A stretch of DNA of 36,283 bases from an uncultured Saprospiraceae bacterium (GCA_937959375.1 CALGLS010000016.1:1-36283); one strand, 5' to 3'. Positions 25,725-34,470 are shown, counted from the first letter of the stretch. The notes: generated by a model from the letters alone, not told the origin. Translations and numbers: made by a program.

Positions 25725-26324
25725 ATGGCAAAAAAAACAAAGAAGCGTGTTTTACCAGGAATCGAAATCATTATTGTTCTTGTTTTCTTTTTGAGTTTTA
25801 TCATGTGGGCAATGGCACAATGCAGTGCTAAAAAGTCATCTTACGTTGACGAAACAGAAGAAGAACTTACTGATGATGCAACAACTGAAAGCTCTCCGGT
25901 TAGTTCGATCATTTCTGATTTAACGCAATCTAATACTTCACAGCGACCAACCTCTGAAGCCAACCAACAAATGAATGGTTCAACTGCTGGACAAGCAAAT
26001 AGAAGCACTTCTCGTCCAGTAGCTCCTCCAAAAGTAGAAACTGTATATGCGACCAAACTCTTTGTCACGATTGATGGCTTAAAGTTTAGAACAGGTCCAA
26101 GCATGGATAGTACTATTCTATTTATTTTACCAATCGATCAGGAACTTGAATTTATGAATGAAGTTTCCGACAGTACTCAAGCAATTTCACTAGGCAATGG
26201 CGTCATTGCAAATGAACGTTGGGTCAAGGTGCGCCACCGAAAAGGCCATGAAGGTTGGGTTTATGGAGCTGGTGTGAATTATTTCAAAACAGCACCTCCT
26301 GCTCCTTCATCTTCTACACAATAA
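25725..26324 (+). CDS. Membrane-anchored bacterial SH3-domain protein
   Basis: A 199-residue protein with a basic head (MAKKTKKRVLPG), one membrane segment (about 12-32, IEIIIVLVFFLSFIMWAMA), a Ser/Thr/Asp-rich linker (~35-105) and a C-terminal bacterial SH3 domain (about 107-188: LFVTIDGLKFRTGPSMDS... WVKVRHRKGHEGWVYGAGV). Bacterial SH3 domains usually bind peptidoglycan or peptide ligands outside the cytosol, so it is probably a periplasmic-facing envelope protein. The downstream convergent gene encodes a glucosaminidase-like protein, so both neighbours concern the cell wall. The exact ligand is unknown. Confidence 0.82.
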   Translation: MAKKTKKRVLPGIEIIIVLVFFLSFIMWAMAQCSAKKSSYVDETEEELTDDATTESSPVSSIISDLTQSNTSQRPTSEANQQMNGSTAGQANRSTSRPVAPPKVETVYATKLFVTIDGLKFRTGPSMDSTILFILPIDQELEFMNEVSDSTQAISLGNGVIANERWVKVRHRKGHEGWVYGAGVNYFKTAPPAPSSSTQ

Positions 26325-26350
26325 AATAAATAATCCATTGCCCAGTTCTT

Positions 26351-26391
26351 TAAATAAAAGAAAGCCGGAATTGTCTTTTCAACAATTCCGG
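26351..26391 (-). terminator. Terminator of the glucosaminidase-like gene
   Basis: CCGGAATTGT (26365-26374) pairs perfectly with ACAATTCCGG (26382-26391) around a 7-base loop. On the minus strand the stem is followed by a T-rich stretch (CTTTCTTTTATTT). It is ~95 bases past the stop at 26487 and may also stop the convergent SH3 gene. Confidence 0.65.
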
Positions 26392-26486
26392 TCTGACGTA
26401 AAACTATAACTATACTTATCTATAATGGAAGTCAAATTAAGTCCTTGAACAAATTAAGCTCAGGGACTTAGTTTTAGTTTTTGTGA

Positions 26487-27257
26487 CTATTTCTGGTCAT
26501 ACTTTGTCAAATCATATTTATCAATAATTGAAATTAACTTACTTGCCAAATTGTCTATGTCAAATGATTTGGATTTTTCTAAACCTTTCGCCCAAGCTTT
26601 ATAATCTTTATTACCTAAAGCAAGCAACTTTTGATTCGGACCTGTAGTAACGTAAAGTGAATGATCTCTGAAACTTGTCCATGCATTTTCATAATGCCGG
26701 AAGCAAGCATCATTGTAGGTTCCACTCCCACCTTTCCAACCACTCACACAAGGCAAGGCAAAATGATTATTTCCACTCAAAGACATATCTCTTTGTCCAG
26801 CAAAACTTTGCAACATCGCATTCGCTAAAATTATGGAAGATGGAACTCCGAATTTTTTTCTTTCATTGATGGCTACGTTAGCAAAACGATTTAAATAAGC
26901 TCGCTTCGTCGACTCATCAATTGTTTTAACCTCAGGTTCTGAAACTTTCACAGCTTTGCCTTTTCCAATAAACGGAATATCTATCATGTCAAAAAGAGAA
27001 GTACTATTACTACTACCAGCTTTAGCAACATCAGTGATCTTAGCACTTGGCTTAGCTTTTTTCTCCAACTTCTTATGATGCACCTCTTCTTTAAGTGGCA
27101 CATGTTCTTCTTGTCCATCTAAAGGACTATTCAGATTAAAACTGAAACTCAAATCTTTTCTTAAAAAAACGAAGGCAATAAGGGCGATCATTATGATTTT
27201 AAACCAATTGGCCCGTACGTACGCCTCCACCCCACTCTTTGTTATTGTTCGTTGCAT
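26487..27257 (-). CDS. Glucosaminidase-like (FlgJ/GH73-type) protein, catalytic Glu replaced by Gln
   Basis: A 256-residue predicted membrane-anchored protein. One helix (about 18-32, FKIIMIALIAFVFL) anchors it, a basic/disordered linker follows, and residues ~125-250 form a glucosaminidase-type lysozyme fold: FGVPSSIILANAMLQS, GNNHFALPCVSGWKGG, DACFRHYENAWTSFRDHSLY. In active GH73 members the motif is AQAxLES with a catalytic Glu; here that residue is Gln150 (codon 26808-26810, CAA), so cleavage of peptidoglycan is unlikely and a binding or scaffolding role is more probable. ATG 27257 is used instead of a TTG 63 bases upstream, because the extra residues do not look like protein and the shorter form puts the anchor near the N-terminus. 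Confidence 0.85.
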   Translation of the reverse strand: MQRTITKSGVEAYVRANWFKIIMIALIAFVFLRKDLSFSFNLNSPLDGQEEHVPLKEEVHHKKLEKKAKPSAKITDVAKAGSSNSTSLFDMIDIPFIGKGKAVKVSEPEVKTIDESTKRAYLNRFANVAINERKKFGVPSSIILANAMLQSFAGQRDMSLSGNNHFALPCVSGWKGGSGTYNDACFRHYENAWTSFRDHSLYVTTGPNQKLLALGNKDYKAWAKGLEKSKSFDIDNLASKLISIIDKYDLTKYDQK

Positions 27258-27481
27258 GATTGTAAAATTTAAAAGAGGAATAAAATTGTAAGCACAAGAT
27301 AAAACATTTTGTTTATACAAAACAAGTAATTTTTAAAATAAATTGTTTTAAAAATGATTTTTCAAAACACACCTTCATTTACAGACAGTTACATATGCTT
27401 CATATAATAAATATCAAATTCATCATGACAGACAATCCTAAGACTTTCTTAAAAGCTTATAAATGCAATTGAAAATTTACC

Positions 27482-27489
27482 TAATTTTG
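27482..27489 (+). promoter_or_regulatory. Candidate -7 box upstream of the barrel protein gene
   Basis: TAATTTTG fits the Bacteroidota -7 consensus TAnnTTTG and lies about 60 bases before the start codon. A -33 element with correct spacing was not found, so support is modest. Confidence 0.35.
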
Positions 27490-27550
27490 TAATCCTAAGC
27501 AGTTTATGTGTTGAGCTACTAGCTTAAACAAATCACCTAATACAAATAAC

Positions 27551-28261
27551 ATGAAACTACACGCACCTATATATAACAGCAATTGGAACTTAGTACTTCT
27601 TTGTTTCTTTTGTCTTCAATTCCTTTCTACGCAATCCAATGCTCAATTTAATATCAAAACGGGTTATAGCTTTTCGTATAATGCGCCAGAGGTCAGTAGC
27701 AAAATATTCAGTGACTTCAATGACGCCAATGCTGCTTGGCTAGATAATAAATTCAAAGACTTTCGTTGGATGCATGGATTGCATTTGGGAGCTCGCTATC
27801 GCTTTGCTGATGCAATTGGGATTGAGTTTGGCTGGGTTTCTAGATTTGACAAAACAGATGCAGAAGGGGTCGACATGACAAGTAATGAGGATTTTTACAA
27901 AAAGTATTTCTTTTCCCAAAATCAAATTCATTTTGCATTGGAAACGCTATTTACTGAACATATAGGAATTGGTGCTTCTTTCAATTATGACATACTCTCC
28001 ATAAAAGCACGAAACGAAAGTAAAGGAAGCAAATCCAAGATATTAAAAGAGAATAACTATAGCAGTGATTTTTTCTTCACTTATTATACCGCTTCCAACA
28101 ATGGTGTTCGATTTGGAATTAGACCATATGTTCGTATTCCTTGGACGGAAATAGATTATAGAAGCTTAGCAAACGATCTTAATGAAGCCACTGTTACAAC
28201 GCCCCTGAAAGATAAAACAATGCATTTTGGCATTAGCCTACTCTTCTTCAACGGAAATTAA
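27551..28261 (+). CDS. Small outer-membrane beta-barrel-like protein, 236 aa
   Basis: The N-terminal hydrophobic segment ends QSNAQ (LVLLCFFCLQFLSTQ), a signal peptide with cleavage before QFNIKTGY. The mature part alternates strands with glycine and aromatic residues (LHLGARYRFADAIGIEFGWV; GIGASFNYDILSIKAR; VRFGIRPYVRIPW) and ends MHFGISLLFFNGN, as in OmpW/OmpX-size barrels. No catalytic motif was recognised. It is monocistronic with its own terminator. Function is unknown. Confidence 0.8.
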   Translation: MKLHAPIYNSNWNLVLLCFFCLQFLSTQSNAQFNIKTGYSFSYNAPEVSSKIFSDFNDANAAWLDNKFKDFRWMHGLHLGARYRFADAIGIEFGWVSRFDKTDAEGVDMTSNEDFYKKYFFSQNQIHFALETLFTEHIGIGASFNYDILSIKARNESKGSKSKILKENNYSSDFFFTYYTASNNGVRFGIRPYVRIPWTEIDYRSLANDLNEATVTTPLKDKTMHFGISLLFFNGN

Positions 28262-28305
28262 TAAGGTACTTACTAAAGAAGAAAAGTAACAAGGACACAA
28301 ACCAC

Positions 28306-28336
28306 AAAAGCCCGATCTTAAAAAGATCGGGCTTTT
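28306..28336. terminator. Strong bidirectional-capable terminator of the barrel gene
   Basis: AAAAGCCCGATCTT (28306-28319) pairs perfectly with AAGATCGGGCTTTT (28323-28336) around three A residues. T residues follow the GC-rich stem on both strands, so it can serve the barrel gene from the left and the long minus-strand gene (stop 28602) from the right. Confidence 0.88.
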
Positions 28337-28392
28337 GTAATAGTAAGTCCTTTTGTTATCCAAAGAGCTTCTTTGGAAGATTCGTTTAGTTG

Positions 28393-28423
28393 AAAGCGAC
28401 CACAATATATGGTGCGCTTTTTT
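28393..28423 (+). terminator. Second plus-strand terminator-like hairpin
   Basis: AAAGCG-ACCA (28393-28402) pairs with TGGT-G-CGCTTT (28410-28420) with one bulged base, followed by further T residues. A small hairpin TCCAAAG/CTTTGGA (28359-28377) lies between it and the first terminator. No gene is visible in the 28262-28601 gap, so this is a backup terminator or the end of a small RNA. Confidence 0.55.
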
Positions 28424-28601
28424 AATGGTTGTAAAGTTCTCCTGAGCCTGAAAGTCGCTTGTGGTTAGCAAGCTTGTAATTGTAAGTTTTGTAAGATTCG
28501 TTACTACAAATTTAAACTAAAATTACTCGCTGCGCATACCCCTCAAGCGGTATTTATCATATTAGCTCAGATCAATATAAGGAAGTGATCAAATTACGTT
28601 A

Positions 28602-31600
28602 TTAATTAAAGACACTAAACTTTATAACTTCCAATCCACCTTCATAGCTAATTTGAATATAATACATACCCCCCTCATTTGGAGCTTCGAAGCTCTCCGT
28701 GTTGTTTCCAATCATTAAATTCAGATCAGTCGATTTTACTATTCTACCATTATTATCAACCACTTTCAGCTCTACATTTTGCATTTCTGGCGATGTGATG
28801 TGAACATTTACAAGCCCTCCTCTATTTACCAAATTGGGTGTTATGTCCATTGTCATGGAAATCTTCCCAATAGAACCTGTAGAAGTCGTAAATCCAACTT
28901 CATAAACAAATTCAGCAGTACAACCCTGACCATCTGTAATGGTTAATGTATAATTACCTGCTGGTAATCCCATCAAATCTTCTTCTGTCGAACCTGTACT
29001 CCATAGATAAGTATAGGGGGTTTGTCCTCCGCTTGGTGTAATATTCAGCATGCCATTGTTGATGCCATTATCATCTGTTATCTCAACCTCTGTTTCAATC
29101 TCACTCAATACCACAAGGTTCAAAGTCACCATCGTTTCGCAACCTGAGTTAGACGTAACCAGTTGTTCATAAACGCCATCTGTATCGTAAATCATTCCAT
29201 CCAACTCATACAGCTCTCCAATACAAATAGATGCATCAATTGTTGTCTCCGTCGGAATTACCGTCAAGGTCAAATAAACGGTACTATCACAACCATTGTA
29301 TGAATCCAAATTGATTTCAAACATACCCGTTTGATCATAGCTTTCGCCACCCACCTCATAACTTGCACCTGCACAAATAGTCTCACCTATAAATACTTCC
29401 ACCTCGTTTACAGTCAATTCTAAAATGACAATACTATCACAACCATTAGGCGTTGGATAAGCAGCCTGGTAAATCCCACTTTCATAATAGGGTACATTGT
29501 CAAAAACAAAATGATCGCCCTGACAGATCGATGCTTCTATAGTAGAGCTGCCTGCTGGCAAAACACTTAACACTAAATTGACGGCAACTTCGCAACCACT
29601 ATTCAAAACAAGTTCACCATCATAAGTCCCTGCAGTTGTCAATGTATCTTCACCAAATACGTAAACACTACCTTGGCAAATTTCTTCTTCTAAATAATAA
29701 GTAGTCGGTGCAAAACTAAGTTGCATGATTACTGTACTATCGCATCCGTCGGCTGAAATAAATGTATTGGTGTAAGTTCCATTCTCAATATAATTACTGG
29801 TTCCAAATACATAAAATTGTTCATCGCAGGCAGTAATCGAAACGGTTTCTGTTAGCTCTTGCAAAACAGTTAAGTTTAATAACACGGCACTATCACAACC
29901 AAATGTTGAGGTCAGCAAGACTTCGTATGTTCCGCTTTCAGAATAGCTATTCGATTCCCAATCGTAGGTTTCTCCATTACAAATAGTCGCTTCAAATTCT
30001 GTGAGTGTGAATTCATTCACAACTGTTAAGCTAAGGTTGACAATACTATCACAACCAGTGCTAGCAGTCAAAGTTTGGGTGTATTCACCAGTTGTATTGT
30101 AATCTACTGTTCCAAGGGTATAGACATCACCGTTGCAAATTTCTACGGCTACATCAACATCTGTTGGGCTTACCAATAAGTTGAGTACACTAATTGTTTT
30201 ACAAGCTCCATTATCTTCAACATGCTCATACTCTCCCGCCAGATAAATATCTTGACCTCCGAAAGCATAACTATCTCCTTCACAAATAGTGACGGCTAGG
30301 TTTTCTGTAATCGTACAGCTAAAAATCCCAATTGCATTTTCTGAAAAACCTGTTGCATAAATATGCTGACCATTGGAAGTTAAGTTAACGGAACTCGCAC
30401 CTTGGATTCCATTCGTGTTTTCCATTCCATCAATTGCAACTGATAGTTGATTTAATTCACCTGTTGTTAAATCACGTTCGAACACACTTACTGCGTTTGC
30501 CGCAAAGGCAGAAACATATAAGTAAGTTCCGTCATTGCTAACTTGCAAATCAGTAGCACCATTCAAACCTTCTAACATGCCTCCAGCAGCAACATCTTGA
30601 TATATAGCCATTGGCGTGAGTGTACCATCGGTTTGATTTCTTGCAAATAGATTGACCGCATTATCGTCTTCACTAGTAGTATATAAAAATTGTCCGTCTG
30701 AACTAATGCTAATTGCATTGATTCCATCGAGGCCATCCAGACCAGCTTCACCATCTTTTAGTCTTTCGACAAAAGTCAAATCCCCTGTACTAAGGTTTCT
30801 TTGAAAAACTGCGATACTAGCTTCTTCACTACCTGCAGCATATAGGAACTGACCATCTGCACTAATTTCTAAATCAACAACACCTTCAATTCCATCCACA
30901 CCAAGTACACCATCAAAGTAGACCGTTTCATAATTCAACATTCCATTGCTTGTATTTCTAGAAAAGACACCAATCCCATTTTCCAATGAGGCGGCACTGT
31001 ATACAAACATTCCATCGGGACTAACAAGCACTTTACTAACACCACTCAATCCATCCGTTCCAAAGAGTCCATCTTTCATTCGCCCTAAATAAGAAAGCAT
31101 TCCTGTATTTGCATTACGCTCAAAAATTGCGATGGATGCATCCCAAAAACCTGCAGCATAAACATGGTCGCCGTCAGGACTTACCATCAGTTGTTTGATT
31201 CCGTTCAAGCCATCATTGGCACTACCGTCTTCAATCATTCCAAGATAATTGAGCATACCCGTGCTTGCATCACGTTCGAAAATCGTCAGTGCATCATCTA
31301 TCTCTCCTGCAACATATACATGCTGGTTATCTGGGCTTATTGCCAAATTGCTGGTTCCTTCTATTCCAGAAAGGCCCGTTGTATTACTTGAGTTAATGAC
31401 ATTATTAAACGTCAAAGAACCGCTTGTATTTTCAACATCAAAATGAAGTACTCCATTCCCACCTAAACTAGTGACATACATTTCTGAATGATCATTTGCG
31501 AAAGCGAGATTAGTTGGATAGTCCAAACCAGTTACGCCACCTGTTCCATTTTGAATCACATTTTGCTCTGTCAAGTTACCAGTCAATTGATTCATTCCAA

Positions 31601-32585
31601 ATATAGTAATCGCATCATCCAATGCAGAGAGTGTATAAATATAGTTTCCTGTTTTGCTAACACCGATTGCCTCAACCGAAGAAAGTGCATCCGAATCTAC
31701 TCCATCCATATAACTTGTTAGATAACTTAATTGCCCCGTTGAAGATGAGCGTTGAAATACAACGACTGCATTTTCACCAGAGGCAAAAACATATTTTCCA
31801 TCAGGGCTAATCGCAATTGCGGTAGCGCCATTGATCCCTTGTACATTTCCTTGCCCGTTTACTACTGCGCTTTCATATATTAGTGTTCCAGTTTCTGGAG
31901 ATATTGAAAACGTTGTGATGGCATTATCTCCAAAACTAGTCACATAGGCATGTCGACCATCAGCGCTTAGTACTAAATCTAAAGGATAAGTCATATAATT
32001 ACCACCATTACCAGCGTCTTCAACGAGTTGTTGTGTCGTCAATTGACCGGTGATTACATTTCGTTTAAAAACTGTAACGGCATCATCATTGGAGCTGACT
32101 AGGTAGATGTAGTTTCCATCTTTTGTAGATCTAATTTTTAGCGCTCCTTCCATTCCAGTAATTCCACCTTCATTGTCTTTTAATATTTCTACTAGTGAAA
32201 GTTTACCAGTGATTTCATCTCTTTCGAAAATAGTCAAAGCACTTTCGGTAAAACCACTGGTGTAAACATGTCTTCCATCGGGGCTTACTAAAACGGCTTG
32301 TGTTCCTTCCAGACCACCAACACCGTTTACACCATTTCGATAAGCTTCAACATAGCTAAGCGCGCCAGTATTGAGATCTCGTTCAAATAGACTCAGGGCC
32401 ATGTCATCAAAACTGGTAATGTAAACATGTTCTCCATTAGGACTAACAGAGACAGAAGAGGCATTGTCAAGGAATGGACTTCCATAGCCTTCATAGACAA
32501 ATTGCTCATAATGCAATTGAGCATTTAGAGGAAATACAACAATTGCAACAAGTGCAAGACAATACAAAAGAGTAGAACTTTTCAT
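28602..32585 (-). CDS. Giant surface protein: 14 propeller blades, 8 GCDS repeats, SprB repeat, T9SS type A tail
   Basis: A 1327-residue secreted protein. The signal peptide (LLYCLALVAIVVFPLNA, residues ~5-21) precedes 14 repeats of about 53 residues (~22-761) of the form VSPDG-xx-VY-xxxx-IFERN-xx-TG-L, i.e. lactonase/YVTN-type blades. Fourteen is twice seven, which suggests two seven-bladed propellers in tandem. Then come eight ~50-residue repeats (~762-1166) with ICxGxxY, G-x-Y and GCDS-xV-xL-xLTV, a SprB-type repeat (~1167-1236, TPYTYLWSTGSTEED, then LPAGNYTLTITDGQGC), and a type A sorting domain to the end. Propellers suggest ligand or glycan binding and the GCDS array a stalk. The role is probably adhesion or surface sensing; no enzyme motif is claimed. 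It is monocistronic, with an 8-bp hairpin (GTAGTTTA, 32628-32635/32655-32662) in its leader. Confidence 0.9.
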   Translation of the reverse strand: MKSSTLLYCLALVAIVVFPLNAQLHYEQFVYEGYGSPFLDNASSVSVSPNGEHVYITSFDDMALSLFERDLNTGALSYVEAYRNGVNGVGGLEGTQAVLVSPDGRHVYTSGFTESALTIFERDEITGKLSLVEILKDNEGGITGMEGALKIRSTKDGNYIYLVSSNDDAVTVFKRNVITGQLTTQQLVEDAGNGGNYMTYPLDLVLSADGRHAYVTSFGDNAITTFSISPETGTLIYESAVVNGQGNVQGINGATAIAISPDGKYVFASGENAVVVFQRSSSTGQLSYLTSYMDGVDSDALSSVEAIGVSKTGNYIYTLSALDDAITIFGMNQLTGNLTEQNVIQNGTGGVTGLDYPTNLAFANDHSEMYVTSLGGNGVLHFDVENTSGSLTFNNVINSSNTTGLSGIEGTSNLAISPDNQHVYVAGEIDDALTIFERDASTGMLNYLGMIEDGSANDGLNGIKQLMVSPDGDHVYAAGFWDASIAIFERNANTGMLSYLGRMKDGLFGTDGLSGVSKVLVSPDGMFVYSAASLENGIGVFSRNTSNGMLNYETVYFDGVLGVDGIEGVVDLEISADGQFLYAAGSEEASIAVFQRNLSTGDLTFVERLKDGEAGLDGLDGINAISISSDGQFLYTTSEDDNAVNLFARNQTDGTLTPMAIYQDVAAGGMLEGLNGATDLQVSNDGTYLYVSAFAANAVSVFERDLTTGELNQLSVAIDGMENTNGIQGASSVNLTSNGQHIYATGFSENAIGIFSCTITENLAVTICEGDSYAFGGQDIYLAGEYEHVEDNGACKTISVLNLLVSPTDVDVAVEICNGDVYTLGTVDYNTTGEYTQTLTASTGCDSIVNLSLTVVNEFTLTEFEATICNGETYDWESNSYSESGTYEVLLTSTFGCDSAVLLNLTVLQELTETVSITACDEQFYVFGTSNYIENGTYTNTFISADGCDSTVIMQLSFAPTTYYLEEEICQGSVYVFGEDTLTTAGTYDGELVLNSGCEVAVNLVLSVLPAGSSTIEASICQGDHFVFDNVPYYESGIYQAAYPTPNGCDSIVILELTVNEVEVFIGETICAGASYEVGGESYDQTGMFEINLDSYNGCDSTVYLTLTVIPTETTIDASICIGELYELDGMIYDTDGVYEQLVTSNSGCETMVTLNLVVLSEIETEVEITDDNGINNGMLNITPSGGQTPYTYLWSTGSTEEDLMGLPAGNYTLTITDGQGCTAEFVYEVGFTTSTGSIGKISMTMDITPNLVNRGGLVNVHITSPEMQNVELKVVDNNGRIVKSTDLNLMIGNNTESFEAPNEGGMYYIQISYEGGLEVIKFSVFN

Positions 32586-32831
32586 GTCATGGAAATTTAA
32601 TGAAACTGAAATGTGGTTTTATATGTGGTAGTTTAGGCAGGACTATGCAAACGCTAAACTACTTAAGTAACCAAGCCTATGCTTTCCAATTGGTTTGCAT
32701 ATTCTTGATTATCTTTTAAAATATTCTTGAGTTAGAATGACCATTTTAGATAGGAATGGCTGATCCCAAAATAAAATAGGAGTCAAAATTCCGTTGAATT
32801 GGAAATTCAAAATTCAAGTTTATTTATATTA

Positions 32832-32874
32832 AGAGCCGGCTCGGGTTTTGGGAAAAAAGTTTTTCGCCGGCTCT
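32832..32874. repeat. Inverted repeat in the 618-base gap upstream of the propeller gene
   Basis: AGAGCCGGC (32832-32840) and GCCGGCTCT (32866-32874) are perfect reverse complements around 25 bases that contain A- and T-runs. It is strikingly GC-rich within an AT-rich gap (32586-33203), and lies about 250 bases before the start of the propeller-protein gene. It could be a leader hairpin, a terminator lacking a T-run, or a dyad binding site. The rest of the gap holds no gene I can support. Confidence 0.55.
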
Positions 32875-33143
32875 ATTTCTTTAGATGAGCGTAAATCACA
32901 GAAGAGATCAGCTCATAGTATGTTTAGCAGTTTAAATTCAATATTATTTTAATACCAAAACCTATACCAAATAGTATTAATATTTTAATATCAAAATATC
33001 TAAACTATAAGCTACATGACAAATAACATTTAAACATATTTGTATAAGACTGGCTGTTAATTCTTTTAATTAGATTCTAAAGAAATATTCGAGATAGGAT
33101 TAAAAGTGAATTATTTCACATATTTATTTCGCTAAAATCAAGA

Positions 33144-33178
33144 AACCCATTCGAATTACATGATAATCCGAATGGGTT
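33144..33178 (-). terminator. Terminator of the PorP/SprF-family gene
   Basis: AACCCATTCG (33144-33153) pairs with CGAATGGGTT (33169-33178), and the stem extends to about 15 bp with one mismatch and a 5-base loop. On the minus strand it is followed by T-rich TTTCTTGATTTT. It lies 25 bases past the stop codon. Confidence 0.75.
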
Positions 33179-33203
33179 GCTATATTTTATGAAAATTAGC
33201 TGA

Positions 33204-34226
33204 TTAAAAATTAGGACAGCGAATTTTAGTTGGCCTTTTATTACCCCAAGAATCAAGGATATGGATGACTGAAAATTCTGGTCCACCAGCTCCTCTACTT
33301 GCTTTTGTTAAACTTGAAATATTAATATCGTATGTCAAACTTAAGAAGGTATTTTTAAAATCCATTCTTACAGCTGCTACTATGGCATCCGTTCCGAGAT
33401 AATTTTTCTCAGCGTACCACCTTAACCATCCTCCAAAATATAATGCGGATGCTGAGGTTGAATTCCGATTACTATTCATAGAGGTTTTGTATTTCCAATA
33501 CGAACCTATAGTAATTTCTCTATGTGGTCCTTGATCCATAAAAATGAAACTCGGCATTACAGTATTCTTGCGATTAACTTCTACATCTGCACCACCATGA
33601 AAAACATATTTTCGGTAAGCAACTAAACTTTCACTCAACTCATCATCCTTATAAAAAGAAACATCTGGCCGATTAAGATGCGAAGCAGAAACCCCTAAAT
33701 AGATATTGGAATAGCGGTCGAAGTTGTAAAACCAAGCTAAGCCTGTATTGATATCAACATATCTGATTTTATCCGGCGCATTTCCTGGTTCTGTATCGAA
33801 AGCAACAATTTTAGAAAAATCTACTCTATTACTAATCATTCCACTTTGTAAACCAAAAGCAAAGTAATGGCTACCCAAAGTTTTCAAAACTGATACACTT
33901 CCTAAAACGGCAGTGGTAGTAAAGTCAAGATCTCCTGCCTTATCTGAAATGATATTCAAACCTCCGGCAATAATGTCCTCTCGATTAAATTCAAACATTC
34001 GCATGTCCACAGAACCTGCAAAAGTCCTATATCCTTTTGTCAATCCATTCCATTGGCCTCTGGAGTTACCTATAAAGCGAACCTGACCGTTAAAAAGCCC
34101 TGTCATAGCAGGATTCAATATGGTTGGCGATGCATGGATATGAGAAAAATGCACGTCCTGTGAAAACAGCGAAGCTGGTAACATACAAAGTATGCTCAGC
34201 AAAAGCTGGTATACAATTTTATTCAT
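33204..34226 (-). CDS. PorP/SprF-family type IX secretion membrane protein
   Basis: A 340-residue outer-membrane barrel of the PorP/SprF family. The signal peptide ends LFSQ. The mature N-terminus has the family hallmark DVHFSHIHASPTILNPAMTG, followed by GQVRFIGNSRGQWNGL and strands such as EDIIAGGLNIISDKAGDL and SHYFAFGLQSGMISNRVDFS. In Flavobacterium johnsoniae the SprF member is needed for secretion and surface attachment of the type B cargo SprB. Here the gene sits directly downstream of, and on the same strand as, a type B-tailed adhesin, matching that cargo-partner layout. A terminator lies between them, so they may be expressed from separate promoters. Length is typical. Confidence 0.93.
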   Translation of the reverse strand: MNKIVYQLLLSILCMLPASLFSQDVHFSHIHASPTILNPAMTGLFNGQVRFIGNSRGQWNGLTKGYRTFAGSVDMRMFEFNREDIIAGGLNIISDKAGDLDFTTTAVLGSVSVLKTLGSHYFAFGLQSGMISNRVDFSKIVAFDTEPGNAPDKIRYVDINTGLAWFYNFDRYSNIYLGVSASHLNRPDVSFYKDDELSESLVAYRKYVFHGGADVEVNRKNTVMPSFIFMDQGPHREITIGSYWKYKTSMNSNRNSTSASALYFGGWLRWYAEKNYLGTDAIVAAVRMDFKNTFLSLTYDINISSLTKASRGAGGPEFSVIHILDSWGNKRPTKIRCPNF

Positions 34227-34264
34227 GGTTATGATGTTGGTCTATGTATTCTAAAATAAACTCA

Positions 34265-34405
34265 GGGGGAATATTACAATGGGGGAAATATAAACTTGTT
34301 GAATGCTTCTTAGATTAATAAGTTATTTTGAGTCGTAGTACTCAATATACTTTCTAATTACAAACTGGGGGAAAGGGGATAAAAATACGGGGAGTAAAGA
34401 ATGGG
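34265..34405 (-). other. C-rich 5' leader of the PorP/SprF gene (G-tracts on plus strand)
   Basis: On the plus strand there are six G-tracts of 3-5 bases: 34265-34269, 34281-34285, 34367-34371, 34375-34378, 34389-34392 and 34403-34405. The transcript of the minus-strand gene therefore has matching C-tracts. The last four, within 39 bases, could form a G-quadruplex on the non-transcript strand. GGGGAGTAA at 34389-34397 recurs at 2194-2202 in the leader of secreted paralogue 1. The rest of the 34227-34669 gap holds the adhesin terminator and no gene. Confidence 0.5.
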
Positions 34406-34442
34406 AGAAGTACACTTATTAAAAGGCAAACCTCATGCCAAT

Positions 34443-34470
34443 AAAAAAGTCCCGAACAAAGTTCGGGACT
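34443..34470 (-). terminator. Intrinsic terminator of the type B adhesin gene
   Basis: AGTCCCGAAC (34448-34457) pairs perfectly with GTTCGGGACT (34461-34470) around three bases, and the stem is followed by T residues on the minus strand. It lies about 200 bases past the stop at 34670, leaving a rather long 3' untranslated region. Confidence 0.85.

Noticed and set aside
26487..27320. Longer form of the glucosaminidase-like protein from a TTG at 27320
   Set aside because: The additional 21 residues (MYKQNVLSCAYNF...) look like translated leader; the ATG at 27257 places the membrane anchor normally.
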